Source: Allacma fusca (taxonomy: Eukaryota > Arthropoda > Collembola > Symphypleona > Sminthuridae). From it: a stretch of DNA of 64,000 nucleotides. Location of the stretch: the NCBI GenBank assembly GCA_947179485.1, contig OX359247.1, positions 59,183,131-59,247,130 on the forward strand. Reading direction: 5' to 3'. The position numbers and the translations under genes were made by a program. Below are positions 38,299 to 51,400 of the stretch, piece by piece. The notes under the pieces were generated by a model. It was not told where the DNA came from. It did no database searches and worked only from the letters and a program-made list of their open reading frames with translations. Every line of letters starts with the position of its first letter. Within the stretch, counting starts at the first letter, position 1.

Positions 38299-41200
38299 TG
38301 TAATTTCCGAGTGGAAAAAGTTGAGGAGAAATTAAATTTACAAAGGATAAAGTATTCCCTCTTGCAATATTTCAAGATGTCTAAATTGTGATTCCACTGC
38401 AAAATCCAAGAGGAATGAGCCATGCTGAAGAATGTGACGATACAGGGGTTTTGTTTTGTAGGAGCTCTTCGGACGGCACAATAATACTCCGTAAGCTGAG
38501 ACTGAATGGTAAATGGTAATTATTACTGCTCATATGCAGTAACATCCTTTTACCTTAGCTAAGCAAGTTTCAAAGGAAGGACAATAAGTCATGCTGAGAT
38601 ATGCCGGCGATTGCTACATCCGTTCAAATAATAATAATTCAGACAATAAAATCTGATTGATAGTTTCTACAACGATGACACCAAAATCTAATATCATTTG
38701 TTTTTATATTTAAATACGATGAACTGCCCTTACAAGGGATTGTTAGAAGAGCGGCTCTCTGTAATTATTACATGTCAAAAATATTCACAATCCTGTTGTA
38801 TTTACCACATTTAATTTTTCTTCTTTTGCGAGCAATCCTGAATATGAGACAAATTTTGCTTGTACAAGGGGTGTTCTTATAAAAAGAGATCACTGTATTC
38901 ATGTAGACACCTCATGCCTGACACCATATACCCATTAAAAGAAAAATTAGACAAATCAATGCTCGTAAGGAAAAATAACACTATAGAGAATTGTCACGTA
39001 TCTATATAGAGAATCCACACTATAATAGAGAAAATGCGGTTATAGATATAAAGGATGCTTATAGCGAAAGCTCATTCTTTATATTTACTATTTAGAGAGA
39101 TACCTATGGCTAATTACATTTATTTAAAATGCCCTGAAAATACATGTACAGTATTTACACATAATTGTGAAGCTACATAATATCCGGATCCCCAAAGGAT
39201 ATGAGCAGGCGTGTACTTGGCAATACCGGCAGTTGTTTTTATTACAAGGTTAGTATTTGAGATTAGGTCAACAACAGAAAGTTATTTGCAAGCCCCCGTG
39301 TGCAATGTCACATTAAATTTACGCTAATCACAAAATGCAATTTGTAGTACATACATACATACATACATACATAGTACATTGTATTCCTATAACGAATAAT
39401 TTACATATCGTCCCTGAAGAGTCAAAATGATCTAAGTGCTGTACAAAAGCATGCGGACGTAGATCATTTTGCCTCTTCAGCGACGATATACATACATACA
39501 TAGATACAGTCAGTCTGTACTTACTGTATAATACATAATTATTTGAACTTACGCTGTTATACTCCTCGCATATCTCCCTTTATATTAAAACCTAATTTTA
39601 AATCTATAATACAGGTAATAATGCTGTAAGCTTCTCTCTGCTCTAGGAGTACCCTAGAGTTATTAGCAAGTTTTGGAATTCCTATAGGACCAAGTTCTTA
39701 TAAGGAGAAAAATTAAAATTTACTGGATATCAAGAAACGATTTACTCACTAGAACTTATAATAAGGGAGGGTAAAACTAGTTAATTCATGTTTTAATAAA
39801 TCCTTTCCCGGATTTTTCAAATTTGTTTTATCCCTCTAATTCAAAAAGTGGATACAACGGTCATGAAAGTGGAACAAAGGCAGGATTTTCGTGAAGTTTA
39901 AAATTTCTTATTCTCGCCAACACTCTGTTTCCGAAAATATTGTAATGCTGTTTTGTAGAAAATTATATAGGCTTTCAAAGTAGCACAACATAGGATCCCT
40001 ACGTTGAATAGTTTTGACGAAGGCAGCAAAAGAGTGAAGAAAAATTTAGGTCCAAAACTGTAAACCAACTACATAAACTGACAAATAAAATTTAAATACA
40101 TTTAAATCGTCCCAGTGCACCAAAGTCTGTACTTCAATTTAATTTAAGATATATTTGTATTTGGTCACATCTTGTCCTCGCTAAAAGTCAATGACATGAC
40201 TCAAATTAATTCCCTTGATATTGTCTACAAACAGGGTTTTGAAATATTTGTATGAACGACACACAGACCGTAGCAAGATCACAAACTCCTCCTTTCGCAA
40301 TCTATATTCAAGAAAATACATAGGTGAATTTCCTCTGCCTTGCTCTCTGTTCTTACGATGGGTCACATCCAAAATTCTCAACGTTTGTATATATGTATGT
40401 ACGTAGATGAATTCATCCACAAACGTTTTAATGAGCACAGGCGTGCATAATCGTTTTACTGACTATTAGTCTACGCTCACTGGTACATTTATAATCATTT
40501 TATGGTATTTATAGAGAAAATATAGTTACCATCTTATACTGTTATATCCTATGGTATATTCGCCCCTTAGTGACTTAGCACGTAGTTCTGATTACAGATA
40601 ATTTTTTAATTACATAGCAGGATGAAACAAATTTTGATAAATCTGAAAACCTTTTGTTAAAACATGGAGGAATTGAGCCTCTGTTACCATCTCTCTATTT
40701 TATACAATCTAATAATAATTATTTTGAGACTAGTGAATTCTTGTTATTTCCCTACTGTTATACGATTTGGTGAAGTTATGAAAAACTCTATATAAATCCA
40801 GAAATATTATGGATAGAACCAAGTGTGATACTTCGTTCGAACCGTCGTGGTAACCCAAATTAAATTTTTTTAATATACGGGTTTTCAAAATTCTTTTTAG
40901 GAAATTTTGGAAAAAACCGTCAATTTTGACGTATTTTGTTAGATCACCTCCGTGATTTTTTGACGTACTTACCAATGAACCAAGTGCAAGACCTTGTCAA
41001 ACCACGTTAGTAAACCCGACGCAGATCTTTGCATCCATTTACGGATTTTAAAAATTATGGCCGTTAATTTTTGAAATTTTTTAAAATTTTGACCTGATTT
41101 TTTAAATTATATTTTTTTTGTCTAGATGGAATTATCTGAGACCTGATCATTCCCCTCAGGGCTGATTGACTTATGACGGAGCTTCTAAATAATAATTTAA

Positions 41201-41793
41201 AAAAATTAATTCATGTCATCTCGAAGTAAAAATGTCGAAAGAGATAGTCGAACTGAGTACTTTCAAAAAACTAAAATATCTTTGGACTGAATTGAGACTC
41301 TCGACAAAACGCGATATAAGGTTTGGCTGAGGTGTTGTATCTCGTTCAAAATTTAAACTTTATTTTTGTTACAAAGGAATGATGTGAGACTTGGCCCCCT
41401 CAGAATATATTATATACATAATTACATATATTACAACAACATGAATTTTCCCAGAATCTGAACGTGGCTCGAGGGTCGGAAACAGGCCACGAAGGAGCTT
41501 CTTTATAATTTACTAGTAAAAACCCTGTGATTCCCAGGGGCAATTATTTGCGTGGGAGATAGTGAGTTTACAAATTAAATTATTAAAATCATTTAAAATT
41601 CAATGTGTGCAGAATTGCCCATATTGGAAATGCATTTAGTAATTCATGGGATGGAATTAAAAAATATGTCTAAAAGACTCGCGTAAAATATTGGTTTATA
41701 TTACAGTTTATTATTAACATTTGTCTCTCTCTCTCTTTGTCTTTTGTATGCATTCACTGACAAATTAACTATTACTATTATATTTTTATGTAC
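38299..41793. other. Spacer between the galactosyltransferase genes
   Basis: 3.5 kb without a recognised gene. It holds a CATA/TACA microsatellite (39350-39375) and the hairpin at 39405-39489. Around 40730-41460 there are runs of degenerate AT-rich sequence reminiscent of old transposon DNA, but without identifiable ends. Confidence 0.45.
39405..39489. repeat. Imperfect 30-bp inverted repeat (stem-loop)
   Basis: Arms at 39405-39434 (ATATCGTCCCTGAAGAGTCA...) and 39460-39489 (...TGCCTCTTCAGCGACGATAT) pair over 30 bases with two mismatches and a loop of about 25 bases. CATA-type microsatellite sequence lies on both sides. Confidence 0.8.
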
Positions 41794-44700
41794 CTACGTT
41801 ATCACATTATTTGTTATATTCTCTTTGCTAGTAAAAGTAGTAGTATTGGGCTTGATCGGAACAGGTGTAGTTACAGGTGCTGTTGTAGTTGTTGGAGGAG
41901 GTTCTGTTAATTCCAAGGGGTACTCTTGAACATATCTGACCTCCTTGTTAATCCCATATGGTCGGAGATGATATAGGAAGTATTCCATGGCGTACATATC
42001 GCGAGGGCTCACATAGTGGAAGGTAATCGCGTCAGTGGCACAGCAATCAAGTCCCTGGAAATTAATCCCAATTAGAGATGTCAATTAATACAGTCAGCAT
42101 TTACAACATTACTATTTAATCTTTACGGCAAAATGTGCTTGGAAACATAGCACAAAGTTCCGTAGTTTTATTGTTTCCTTATATCTACATATAGATATAC
42201 ATATGTGTACCTATGTAAGTAATTACATGTATCCGAAAGACCAAAAACTTGACTATAATTGTCTCATTCACATTATGATGCTTTAAACTCCGGGGTATTA
42301 AGTACCTATACTTAGATACTACTTTTCACCCTCCGTTTGACATCAGCCTTTGCCTGAGATTATTTTGTACAATTTTCCTTTTTGACATATTAGCGTAGCA
42401 TGAGTGTTTGCAACGGAACCAGAAGCTTGTGGATTAAAATATGTGGCTAAACATTGGGTTAAAGCACACCGGGGTTTGGCTTAAAATAGACCTAAATATT
42501 ATTGGACTAAACACATGTCTCAAAAATATCCTTAACATTGGACTAAGCACGTGACTTAAAATAGACCTGATCAACCATGACTTTTACAATTATTTTACGT
42601 AAATTCTCGTGAGTTAAGAGATCTTATGAATTTTCTGTGACTGTCACCCCCACCCGTCTCAACGCCAAATCTTTTGCCTTGGTCAGCTTAAACCTTCGAA
42701 AATGTCTCAGGCGGTAACTAATAATTATTACATTACCCAAAACCGAGTTAAGGATTTTTTCTAAAGGGCGAATCTAATTGGACACAATTCCAATTGAGCA
42801 TGATATTATTTTTTGTCGTCATAAGCATTCCATTGAAAGCCTCAAATTTTGATTCTTCTAGACGCCGTTAAAGTAGGATGAGTGCAATGTATTTTTGGTT
42901 TCGTTTTTGTGCCACTGATTGTGAGATTCAACCAAGCTTAGAAATAGCTTGAAAGTCAAAATTCATAAGTATACCTATAGCTTCCGTGTGCGGTTTGACG
43001 GTATATAATTATTAACTTACAACAATCTTCCTCCCGACCATCAAAGTTAATCCATACACTCGCTTTAATGGTTCACTTGTAAGAATTTATGATATTAAAA
43101 AAATAATTCTTACTTGCTCTTGTGGGTACATGAGATCCTTCCAGTACCAATAGTCCAATGCCTTTTCATGAGGATACACATGATCGGTGGGAGTGAATGC
43201 TAGGAAGCGATGTCGTCCCAATGAGTCTCTTGAGTCACCTAAATGCACTCCTGCTCGCATCAAGCACTTTGCTGAAATATTTTTACGAAGAAAGTTTTAT
43301 TTCAATCAGCAAATTTTTAGTTTTTTAAAAATTTAGTGAAGAGAAAAAATCACCTATGTATATATACAATTACCCAACCCTTCAAAAAGGATATTTATGG
43401 ATAACTTCAGAACCCCTGAACATATTGTGATAATCTAAACCATAAAGTCGATGTGAGACCAAACTACATTAAGCGGATTTTTTTAGCCTCCGATACCTCA
43501 CACGTATCCAAATATGAGTCATTATCAACAAAATTTTGGCACTGTTACTATCAACTATCAAAAACCTGACATGGCTATCATTTAGTATACATTCGACAAA
43601 ATAACTCCATGTTATCACCTAAAACGTTTTTTTAAATTTGCATGAAGGGTGTAAGTACCATTGTAAAGGGTAATAAAAAATGTCCAGCGTTAGACTGGTA
43701 AAGGTTTGGATGTATTCAAATTCAAATATTGGGGCATTAGAACAAAAAACAAGAGAGAGGTTTGTCTTATTTCTGGTCATTTTGACTTCGGGTGAAATCT
43801 GATTTTGATTTTAATCAGAAAGTGTATATCAATTAAAAATAGTTGAGTAATTGAGTTTAAATGTAGAAAAATACGCTAGTTTACCCATTTCGGCATCTTC
43901 AGCTCCGTCATGATCACTCCGGCATTTGTCTGGGTTTGGGAGAGAGACTTCTATGAATCTCCTCAAGGCTTCTTTGCTTAGGACATAACCTGCGGGTCAT
44001 AATCCAATTAGATTATTCATATCGGGTAAAATATAAATCTATTACAAATCCAGTAGTATCGGCTAGAAATAGTGTAATATTTTGGTACAAATTATTTTAT
44101 TGGCTCCGGAAACCATAAATTTAGAATGCTTGAGAAAATTTTTAGTAACTCCAGTATTTATCAAATGAATATTTTCGTTTCACTATTTAGCTGTAATTAT
44201 TACCTTTTTAAATCCTATTTGATGGACGTATTTGTATATATTATTATTTATTATTTATTATGGATTTATTTTTTGGGTTGTAATTTGTTGTACCTGCACC
44301 ACCGCTGGGCCAGGAAGGAATTTCTTTGACACTGAAGTGACATCCGAAGTAAACTGGCTCCGCTGGAGATTGAGTGTGTAAAAATTTGCGGAGATTTTCT
44401 ACGACGACAAAAGTGTCATCATCTGCCTTTAAGAACCAGTCCGCCTCGTCCCGGTGATGTTCCCAGATGTACTGGAAAGCTCCTTTCGTCTTCGCCCATA
44501 ACCAGTCCCGGCCTTCCGATACGTTTGGTAACCCAACGGTCCCGATCAAATCATCTGCCAATTTGAACGTTCATTAAAATTATTGAATTCCATCTCAATT
44601 ATTGAGTAATGATGTGAAGATAAGTTCTGAGGGCATCTCGACATGATTACTAAAATATATTGCAAATTTGTACATAAAAAGCACAAAAATATGCAACGTT

Positions 44701-45616
44701 TTTTTAGAATCTTCTCGTGAACACAATAAATGCATAAATCTAAGTTACTTAAATTTTTTGCACTCCAACAAGGAATGCTTCCTCAGTGAGATGCCTCTAT
44801 AATGAGAAAAATATTCTACTACTGTGGTTACGATGTATGTATGTATGTATGGGAATGTGGGAAGTAACTTTGCCGGTTTAATAAAATATACTCATAGTTC
44901 TTCTAGCTACAGTAGACTGTATAGTAAATGTTCTGTCATTGGATAAAAACTGATGAAACTACAAGCAGAACAGGTACAGAGAGCAAATGTCAATGCACAC
45001 ATTGTAAAGTGTGCTTTGAATGTAAGATCCCTTACAATGTGAATTATGAGAAGAGTATCTTTCCTACAGCCGCAAAAATATTTTTCATGTTCCCATGTAT
45101 CCCAAATGTGCATTTTTTCCTCACAAGAGCGTATCATTGTAGGATTCAAATTGTAATCATTGTAGGGGTGCTCTTGCCAAAAGAATACAATGTACATATG
45201 TAATTATTTTATATGCATGCATTTTTAAACTTGCAAAAAATGTGCATGCTCAAAAGAGACCATAGGAATCAAAAAGACTAAAATGTCAAACCTTGAACGG
45301 ATGAAATTAAAAGAAGTCGATTGCATCTCCTGCCCCAAGTTCGTTTCACATGGATAGTTCTTGGTTTGTGATTACTAGGATTTGTCATGACCCAACATAG
45401 GACCCGCACTTCCTTCTCTAATTCTGCTGCAACTTCGTTTCCCGGACTACTCTCAATAATTGCACTTGGTTGAGGTACGACAACATTTGGTAACGACACA
45501 GGTACGTCAATGGAACCTCGGTTTTGCAAAGTGACAGTTAAGAACAATGAGACGCTAAGACCAACAATGACGCCAACAAATAGCTGATAGCTCAACACTT
45601 TTTTACCGATGAACAT
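41794..45616 (-). CDS. Core-1 beta-1,3-galactosyltransferase, paralogue B with mucin-like tail
   Basis: Five exons (45292-45616, 44294-44554, 43885-43989, 43114-43271, 41794-42054) sum to 1110 bp = 369 residues plus stop. The middle exons have exactly the sizes of paralogue A (261, 105 and 158 bp), so the two are tandem duplicates. A signal anchor (LFVGVIVGLSVSLFL) is followed by the family motifs [85 protein letters not shown] and GLDCCATDAITFHYV. The active site appears intact. Unlike paralogue A, the last exon extends about 40 residues past YHLRPYG with a Pro/Thr-rich stretch (EPPPTTTTAPVTTPVPIKP) that looks like an O-glycosylated linker or mucin tail. The introns are longer than in paralogue A. 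Confidence 0.93.
44832..44850. repeat. ATGT microsatellite in an intron
   Basis: About five ATGT units within the first intron of galactosyltransferase paralogue B. Confidence 0.8.
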
Positions 45617-46600
45617 TTTTAGGTAATTGATTTCACGGTTTTATGAAAACTATTATTTTCCGTCAGAATTTCACTCCGGAAACTTCACTAGTAGTCACTC
45701 AAGTAATAAGATGTATCAATAAATAATTCCAGTAATTATTATTGAACCCTGATTTTAAGTTGTTCAGAGATAGTGTCAGCGCAAATGGGAAGCAGGACCT
45801 CCTGACACAGAAATGTCCAAATAATAACTGGGGCAAATTGTGACGACAAGCTTGCACTGCAATGGATCATACAAATGTACTAATTTCCTGAGTAACTAAA
45901 AAGTTTGTAAATGAACAGATAACATTGGGTTGTTGGGTTCACCGTGAAAAAATGTGTATATATTTATTTATATAATCACTGGGGTGCTAAAATTAAGAAC
46001 ATGGGTTTACCTGGAACATAAGGGTTTATACTTGGGTAAAAGATTTCTGAGCACTGCTGTTTTTCTTGGAAACTTTGAAGCCCTCACAGTTGGGCATACA
46101 TTCCGAGGAACACACCTAATTTTTTATATACTTAGATGAAGTTTGTCGGCTGATATTGTAAGCCTGGAAATATACGGTGGATTTCCAATCAGAAATTTTC
46201 AAGGTTTACAACCCAGCTGGGGCTAATTATGATTTCAAACACAGAGTCTATTTGACTATCTCAGAGGCACAAGTTTAATATCAAGTTCGTATGTAGCATT
46301 GACATTTTTAGTATGAAAGTACTTTTCTCGTTTTGTTATCTCTAGAAATCATGTAATCCTGCATTTTTTGTTACTATTAATAAATAATATATTCTCGAGT
46401 TGGGAAGCAAAAGGGAGTTTTTAGGAAGGTACACATGTGAAGGAACAACAGTGTCCGTAAAAATCCCACAAGCAGGAAAAAAACAAAAATAAATATTCAG
46501 AAAAATGCTAGAGGGATAGCTACTTACATGTAGCTACTTATAGAAATAACTAATGTAATCAAGACATGCGAAAAGGGCAATTTCAATTGAATTCATTGTT
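45617..46600. other. Region upstream of galactosyltransferase B
   Basis: No gene recognised. Confidence 0.45.
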
Positions 46601-47300
46601 TGCCATTGTTTTTGTGAAAGTTAAAATAATTAAATTTTGCTTCTCAACAAACAGAGACAAATTTCACTTGGCTTCTGGGCTTTTCTAAATTTCTATAACT
46701 TCTAATAAAGTTGCTCAATTCACTTAGCGCCCTGGTGGAAGTCTCTTCTGCTTCACCACAAAATTGTCCATTAGTCTATGTTCCTGGATTAAAATTATTC
46801 CAGTATAGATTCAATGCTCGTTTCACAAGGTTATTTCAAGAATTCACTTTTGCTCCTATGTCAATGACAGAAGGAGATATCTTCAGTTGTAAATGTACTC
46901 TCACTTTAGTAGTTGTATTTGCAGAGGATTTAGTCGTAGATAAATGAAGCATTGGTCTGTATCAAAATTTATAGTATGCTGACATTGCTGGAGATAAGAG
47001 GGTTTTACAGGAAATTTACAGCATCCGTAGCTTACGGAAAGAAGGTAGTTTAAGCCATTTAGTGCACTATGGCATTTTGGAATATTGCTTCATTTGCAGT
47101 CTCCCGATGTACTTTGCCCGTCCATCGATGGTGTCATTGTTCTTTGAGAATTTTGGAGCACATCTATCTATACTTATATTAGGTTGAACACGTAAAAATA
47201 ATAATGTTGACGGGGTTGGTGAGGTGTGAGGAAAATCCCATAAATTCCTGCAGACACGTTTGGATGTACTCTTGTGGTTCGTACGCATGCTACTACAATG
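46600..47300 (-). pseudogene. Possible decayed gene, unrecognised
   Basis: Minus-strand translations give coherent segments in changing frames. They are EPQEYIQTCLQEFMGFSS (about 47280-47225), DVLQNSQRTMTPSMDGQSTS ending at a TGA, a Cys-containing run SNIPKCHSALNGLNYLLS to CFIYLRLNPLQIQLL (about 47085-46905), then TTKVRVHLQLKISPSVIDIG followed by NLVKRALNLYWNNFNPG and NGQFCGEAEETSTRAL. The last pieces are separated by a TGA and a TAG. The amino-acid composition looks like former coding sequence, but no family was recognised and chance cannot be excluded. Confidence 0.25.
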
Positions 47301-47859
47301 CGGTAACATTTTGGGAAGGAATAAAACTAAAATACATGCATGGTATATAGGACGATGTAATGTCCATACAAGTATCTATATTTATTTAAAAGGTGCCTCA
47401 AACCGTTTCTCTCCCCTAGTCCAAACCGTAGGTACAAATGCCTAAAGAATATTATATTCCTTCATTTTGTAACAACGTTCTTCTAGATTCTCTAAAATTC
47501 ATTTCAATCACCCAGGTCTACATCTATTTAAGGTCACAGAGGTCAGAAACAAGAAGTTAAATGTTTGTAATCCTGTAGATCTGAAAATATGCTTATATAA
47601 ACCATAGATTTAATAGTTCTAACAATAAGTTCTGTTTCCCACAGCTGCAATTTTGAAATGTGCTATTAGTCAATTTGGCTTGACCCATAATTCCCAAAAC
47701 CTGACAGATAGATTATTATAACGTTCCCGGAAATCCTAAATTATGAACATCAACTCATGTTTCAAAGCATATTTTCCTGTAAAATAAAAATATGGAATGA
47801 AATCCATAAAGTATCCCAGTATTATATCCCTTTTCGATCCCGTTTTTGTCAATACTTGA

Positions 47860-48790
47860 GCAAATATTGAATACTTGGTCAATTCAGACAATTTTGAATA
47901 CTTGTTCAAATCAACAAATTTTGAATACTTGGTAAATTCAGACAATTTTGAATACTTGGTCAATTCAGACCAGGGTTGGGGGTTTTTTTGGTTTTTTTCA
48001 AAAAAACAAAACAACCAGGTTTTTTTGGTTTAAACCGGGTTTTTTTGGTTTAAACCAGGTTTTTTTGGTTTAAACAAATTTTCAATCCAAAACATTCATT
48101 AATATGCAAAAACATGTGAATTTCAACAAATTTACTTATTTCCCAAACTCAGTAAGTATCACAAAGCATTAAATATTTAATAATTTGGATATAATTTTAA
48201 TGATAACTTTGCAGCATAAACACAAGTTTGGCATTTTTCATTTTACAAACGATTCCGAATTTCTAAATGTACAAGACTAAAAGATAATAGTATTATTTAC
48301 TTCACTAAAGTTTAACTACACAATATCACAGTAACTGCACAAGTTTTGTGCACGACGAAATATAAGCGTTTTGGTTTGAAAATATTACAATTTTAGGTGT
48401 TTGGTTTAAACCGTTGGTTTTTATAAAAAAACCGTTTGGTTTAAACCATGGTTTAAACCATGGTTTAAATCATTTGGTTTAAACCAAACCAACCCTGATT
48501 CAGACAATTTTGAATAATTGGTCAATTCAACAAATTTTGAATACTTGGTCAATTCAACAAATTTTGAATACTCGGTCAATTCAGCAAATTTTGAATACTT
48601 GTCAATTCAGCAAATTTTGAATACTTGTTCAATTCAGCAAATTTTGAATACTCGGTCAATTCAGCAAATTTTGAATACTTGCCAATTCAGCAAATTTTGA
48701 ATACTTGTTCAATTCAGCAAATTTTGAATACTTGGTCAATTCAGCAAATTTGGAATACTCGGTCAACTCAACAAATTTTAGAAAATCTAG
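47860..48790. repeat. 27-bp minisatellite split by a hAT-type element
   Basis: About four units at 47860-47970 and eleven at 48498-48775 follow the consensus CAATTCAGCAAATTTTGAAT followed by ACTTGGT. Most units are 27 bp and two are 26 bp. The array is continuous if the 527-bp insertion at 47971-48497 and one copy of its target duplication are removed. Confidence 0.92.
47971..48497. mobile_element. Short hAT-type element with perfect 8-bp target duplication
   Basis: The element is 527 bp and is flanked by ATTCAGAC at 47963-47970 and at 48498-48505. Its ends are CAGGGTTGGGGGTTTTTTTG (left) and CAGGGTTGGTTTGGTTTAAA (right, read inward). Both ends carry tandem GGTTTAAACC palindromes. There is no coding capacity. 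The CAGGGTTGG end and the 8-bp duplication match the element at 13182-14279, so both were probably mobilised by related hAT transposases. Confidence 0.93.
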
Positions 48791-48799
48791 AAGAAAATT

Positions 48800-51400
48800 G
48801 TCTAATTTTAACCATTGACCATTATTGGGGGATGAAACTGTTTAGTTCCACCCGTTTTATTGCACACTTGGAAGACGAATTCTCAATTTGATAGTTCTGT
48901 AAAGGAAAGGGACGTGTGGCTGAGAAAAAAACCAAGTTTAGCATTGAACATTATTTTCCTAGAATCTTCTTTAATACTGTAGGTACGTACTTGCGTGTGT
49001 AGGTAAAAACAATAGTGAATAATTGTTATTTTCAATCATGCATGCAGTTTCTTGTTATGTTTAAAATTCCGAGCATACAAGGTTTCCTTGTATCAAAGAC
49101 TTTCAGCAGTTTCCATCAATCTTGGTTTGATTAATCCTTTATTTGCATAATGCCGCTCACGGGTCTCGTACAAATATAATCAATTAGAAACACGTATGTA
49201 CATGCATGTGTACATACATGTACGTTATACCTGTACATTTGATTATTACGGGCTAAACGCTTATGTCATTAGCCAGCAGTGTTTCTACTCAATAATAATT
49301 TACTTCTGTGTTTGGAATAGTGGAAGTCACAAGCTCTAGCTTTATAATTAATATAGGGCAAATGAAATTAAGCTATCAGGAATCGGAAATAAAGGTCACA
49401 ATCTTCAGTAATGTTTTCGGATTTTTAAATTCAAAGGCTGGAGCTTGAACACAATGGAATAATTTTGTAAGAATTAAGACAAGTTAGTTCGAGAGCAAGA
49501 ACAGATAAATATTGGTAGAGTTGTTGACAACAACATATCTTCTCTTAGACACTCGCAGTCGCAGAGGAAACGAAATATTTTTTTAGTTTAGCACTATCGA
49601 AAAAAATTAGCACTATCAAAGAATGTATGGATGTTTGTATTATGTCATCTGTTGAGGAGAACGTCGACGGCTTCAATTCCTGCTCATATTAATAAATTAC
49701 AGTGCACTCTCTAGTGGGTAGAGACACTTCCTGTTAAGAACTTGTTCTGTACAAAAGCAAAAACACATGTGTAACATTCCTGCCTACCAAAATGTTTTCA
49801 TTTCCCCGCGTTTCACAAAATATTTTTGGTCTTAGTCCTTTTCTCCTTGTTTCAGTAAATTTTGACCCGACTTCCTAAAATTCTAAATTTTAACATATTC
49901 TCCCCAACCTTCCAGAAAATGTATTAAAGAAGGAAATAATGCATGTTTTTGGGTGGACTTTCGATTTTGGGGAAAATTATTACCGTCGGACCCTGTGCAT
50001 TTACAAAGGGGTTTGTATACATACAGCATAATTATTACAGACGGAACTCATTTTATAAACGCGTTCCAAAAAGATACAAAACTAGGTTGTAATAAAAGAA
50101 AGCTTTAAATATGAAGGTGTGTTTAAAAACCTGGTTTTTCTCATAAATCTTTCCACCATCAAAATTATTGGAGCACGTAAGAGTTTGTGAAATGGGGTGA
50201 GTAAAGATCAGAGCAGGCTAAATACAAAGTTATTACATATTACGGCATGAATAAGCACATTGCCTCTGCGCTGACAAAAACTAAATGTGAAATGGGTAAG
50301 GAAGGAGCACTTAATTTTGAATAACGTCCAATTATTGTGGTTTTAGTTTTATCTTATAGGGGAGTCGTGGGATGAGCATTTCTGGGGTACAATATGACAT
50401 GTATTTTTTCGTAATGGATTTTGGGGAAATTAACGGGTCCAGGATTGTGACCTACAAAATGTTTTGACATTCTTGCTGCACATCCATACAAATGCATGCT
50501 TGTATAGGCGGAGACACACGCATGAAATAAAAGTGTGAGGAAAAGACATGAACCGTTGCGCCTATTATTTATGGGTACCTTTCACAGTTGCTATTGTTAC
50601 TTAATTGGAGCTTCCTTATTGCTTGCCTGTATGTAATTACGTGACCTATATATCTGGATGTAGGCTCTGACATGTAGTAAAAGTGTACCACTCCAACGGT
50701 CACCTATTTTTACCGTCGGATTGGCAGGAAACATCCGAATGTCCATTGGTTATAAATGCTGATGTTAAACTTATATGGACATTCAGACATCAGATTTAAA
50801 TTTACTGGTCAGGAACCCAATTTGGTAGTGGTCTGCTGTAGCAAAGACTTGCAATAATTCTCAGTACTCCGTTAAATATTACAAAGTTACCCGAATTCCT
50901 TACCCAGCAGTACAAGTGATATAATTTCAAGTGCACCAGAATGCAGGATTTGGCTATTAAAATCTTGTACTTAACATTAGATTTATCTCTAATGACACTA
51001 TTCCCTCCAGATAGTTTATCCCCGCTTGGGAACTCCATCGATACGAAAAATTTTGCAGGAAAAACATCAAGAAACCCTGAGTATAGGAGTGAGCTGAATG
51101 GTAAAAATTTTATTGAAAATAATTTATCAGCAAATTTTTCAGGAGTTATTTTTAGGCCCAAAAGCAATGTTTCATATGTAATAATTATATGGTAATACAC
51201 TGACTTGAGAGGTCAGATCACGGTTGCACAATCTGTGAGTGTGGTGTCACCGAATTTTACGATAGTTAAAAGCCAGCCCAAAATTGAAAATTTTATGGAC
51301 AAATTTTGGCATGTTTTTCTGAAACATTGTTTTAAAATATGGTACAAAAGTTGTGACGTCCCTACGTATTAACTATATTGTATTTTTTTGTTTTCGCCAG
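48800..51400. other. Region upstream of the unrecognised plus-strand gene
   Basis: Should contain the missing first exon(s) and promoter of the gene at 51401-52636, but no signal-peptide exon with a matching donor was identified. TTACCGTCGGA occurs near 49981 and 50711. A 132-codon minus-strand open frame at 50802-51200 has no recognised domain. Confidence 0.4.

Noticed and set aside
50802-51200. 132-codon minus-strand frame upstream of the unrecognised gene
   Set aside because: No domain and no splice sites that make sense; probably chance or old transposon sequence.
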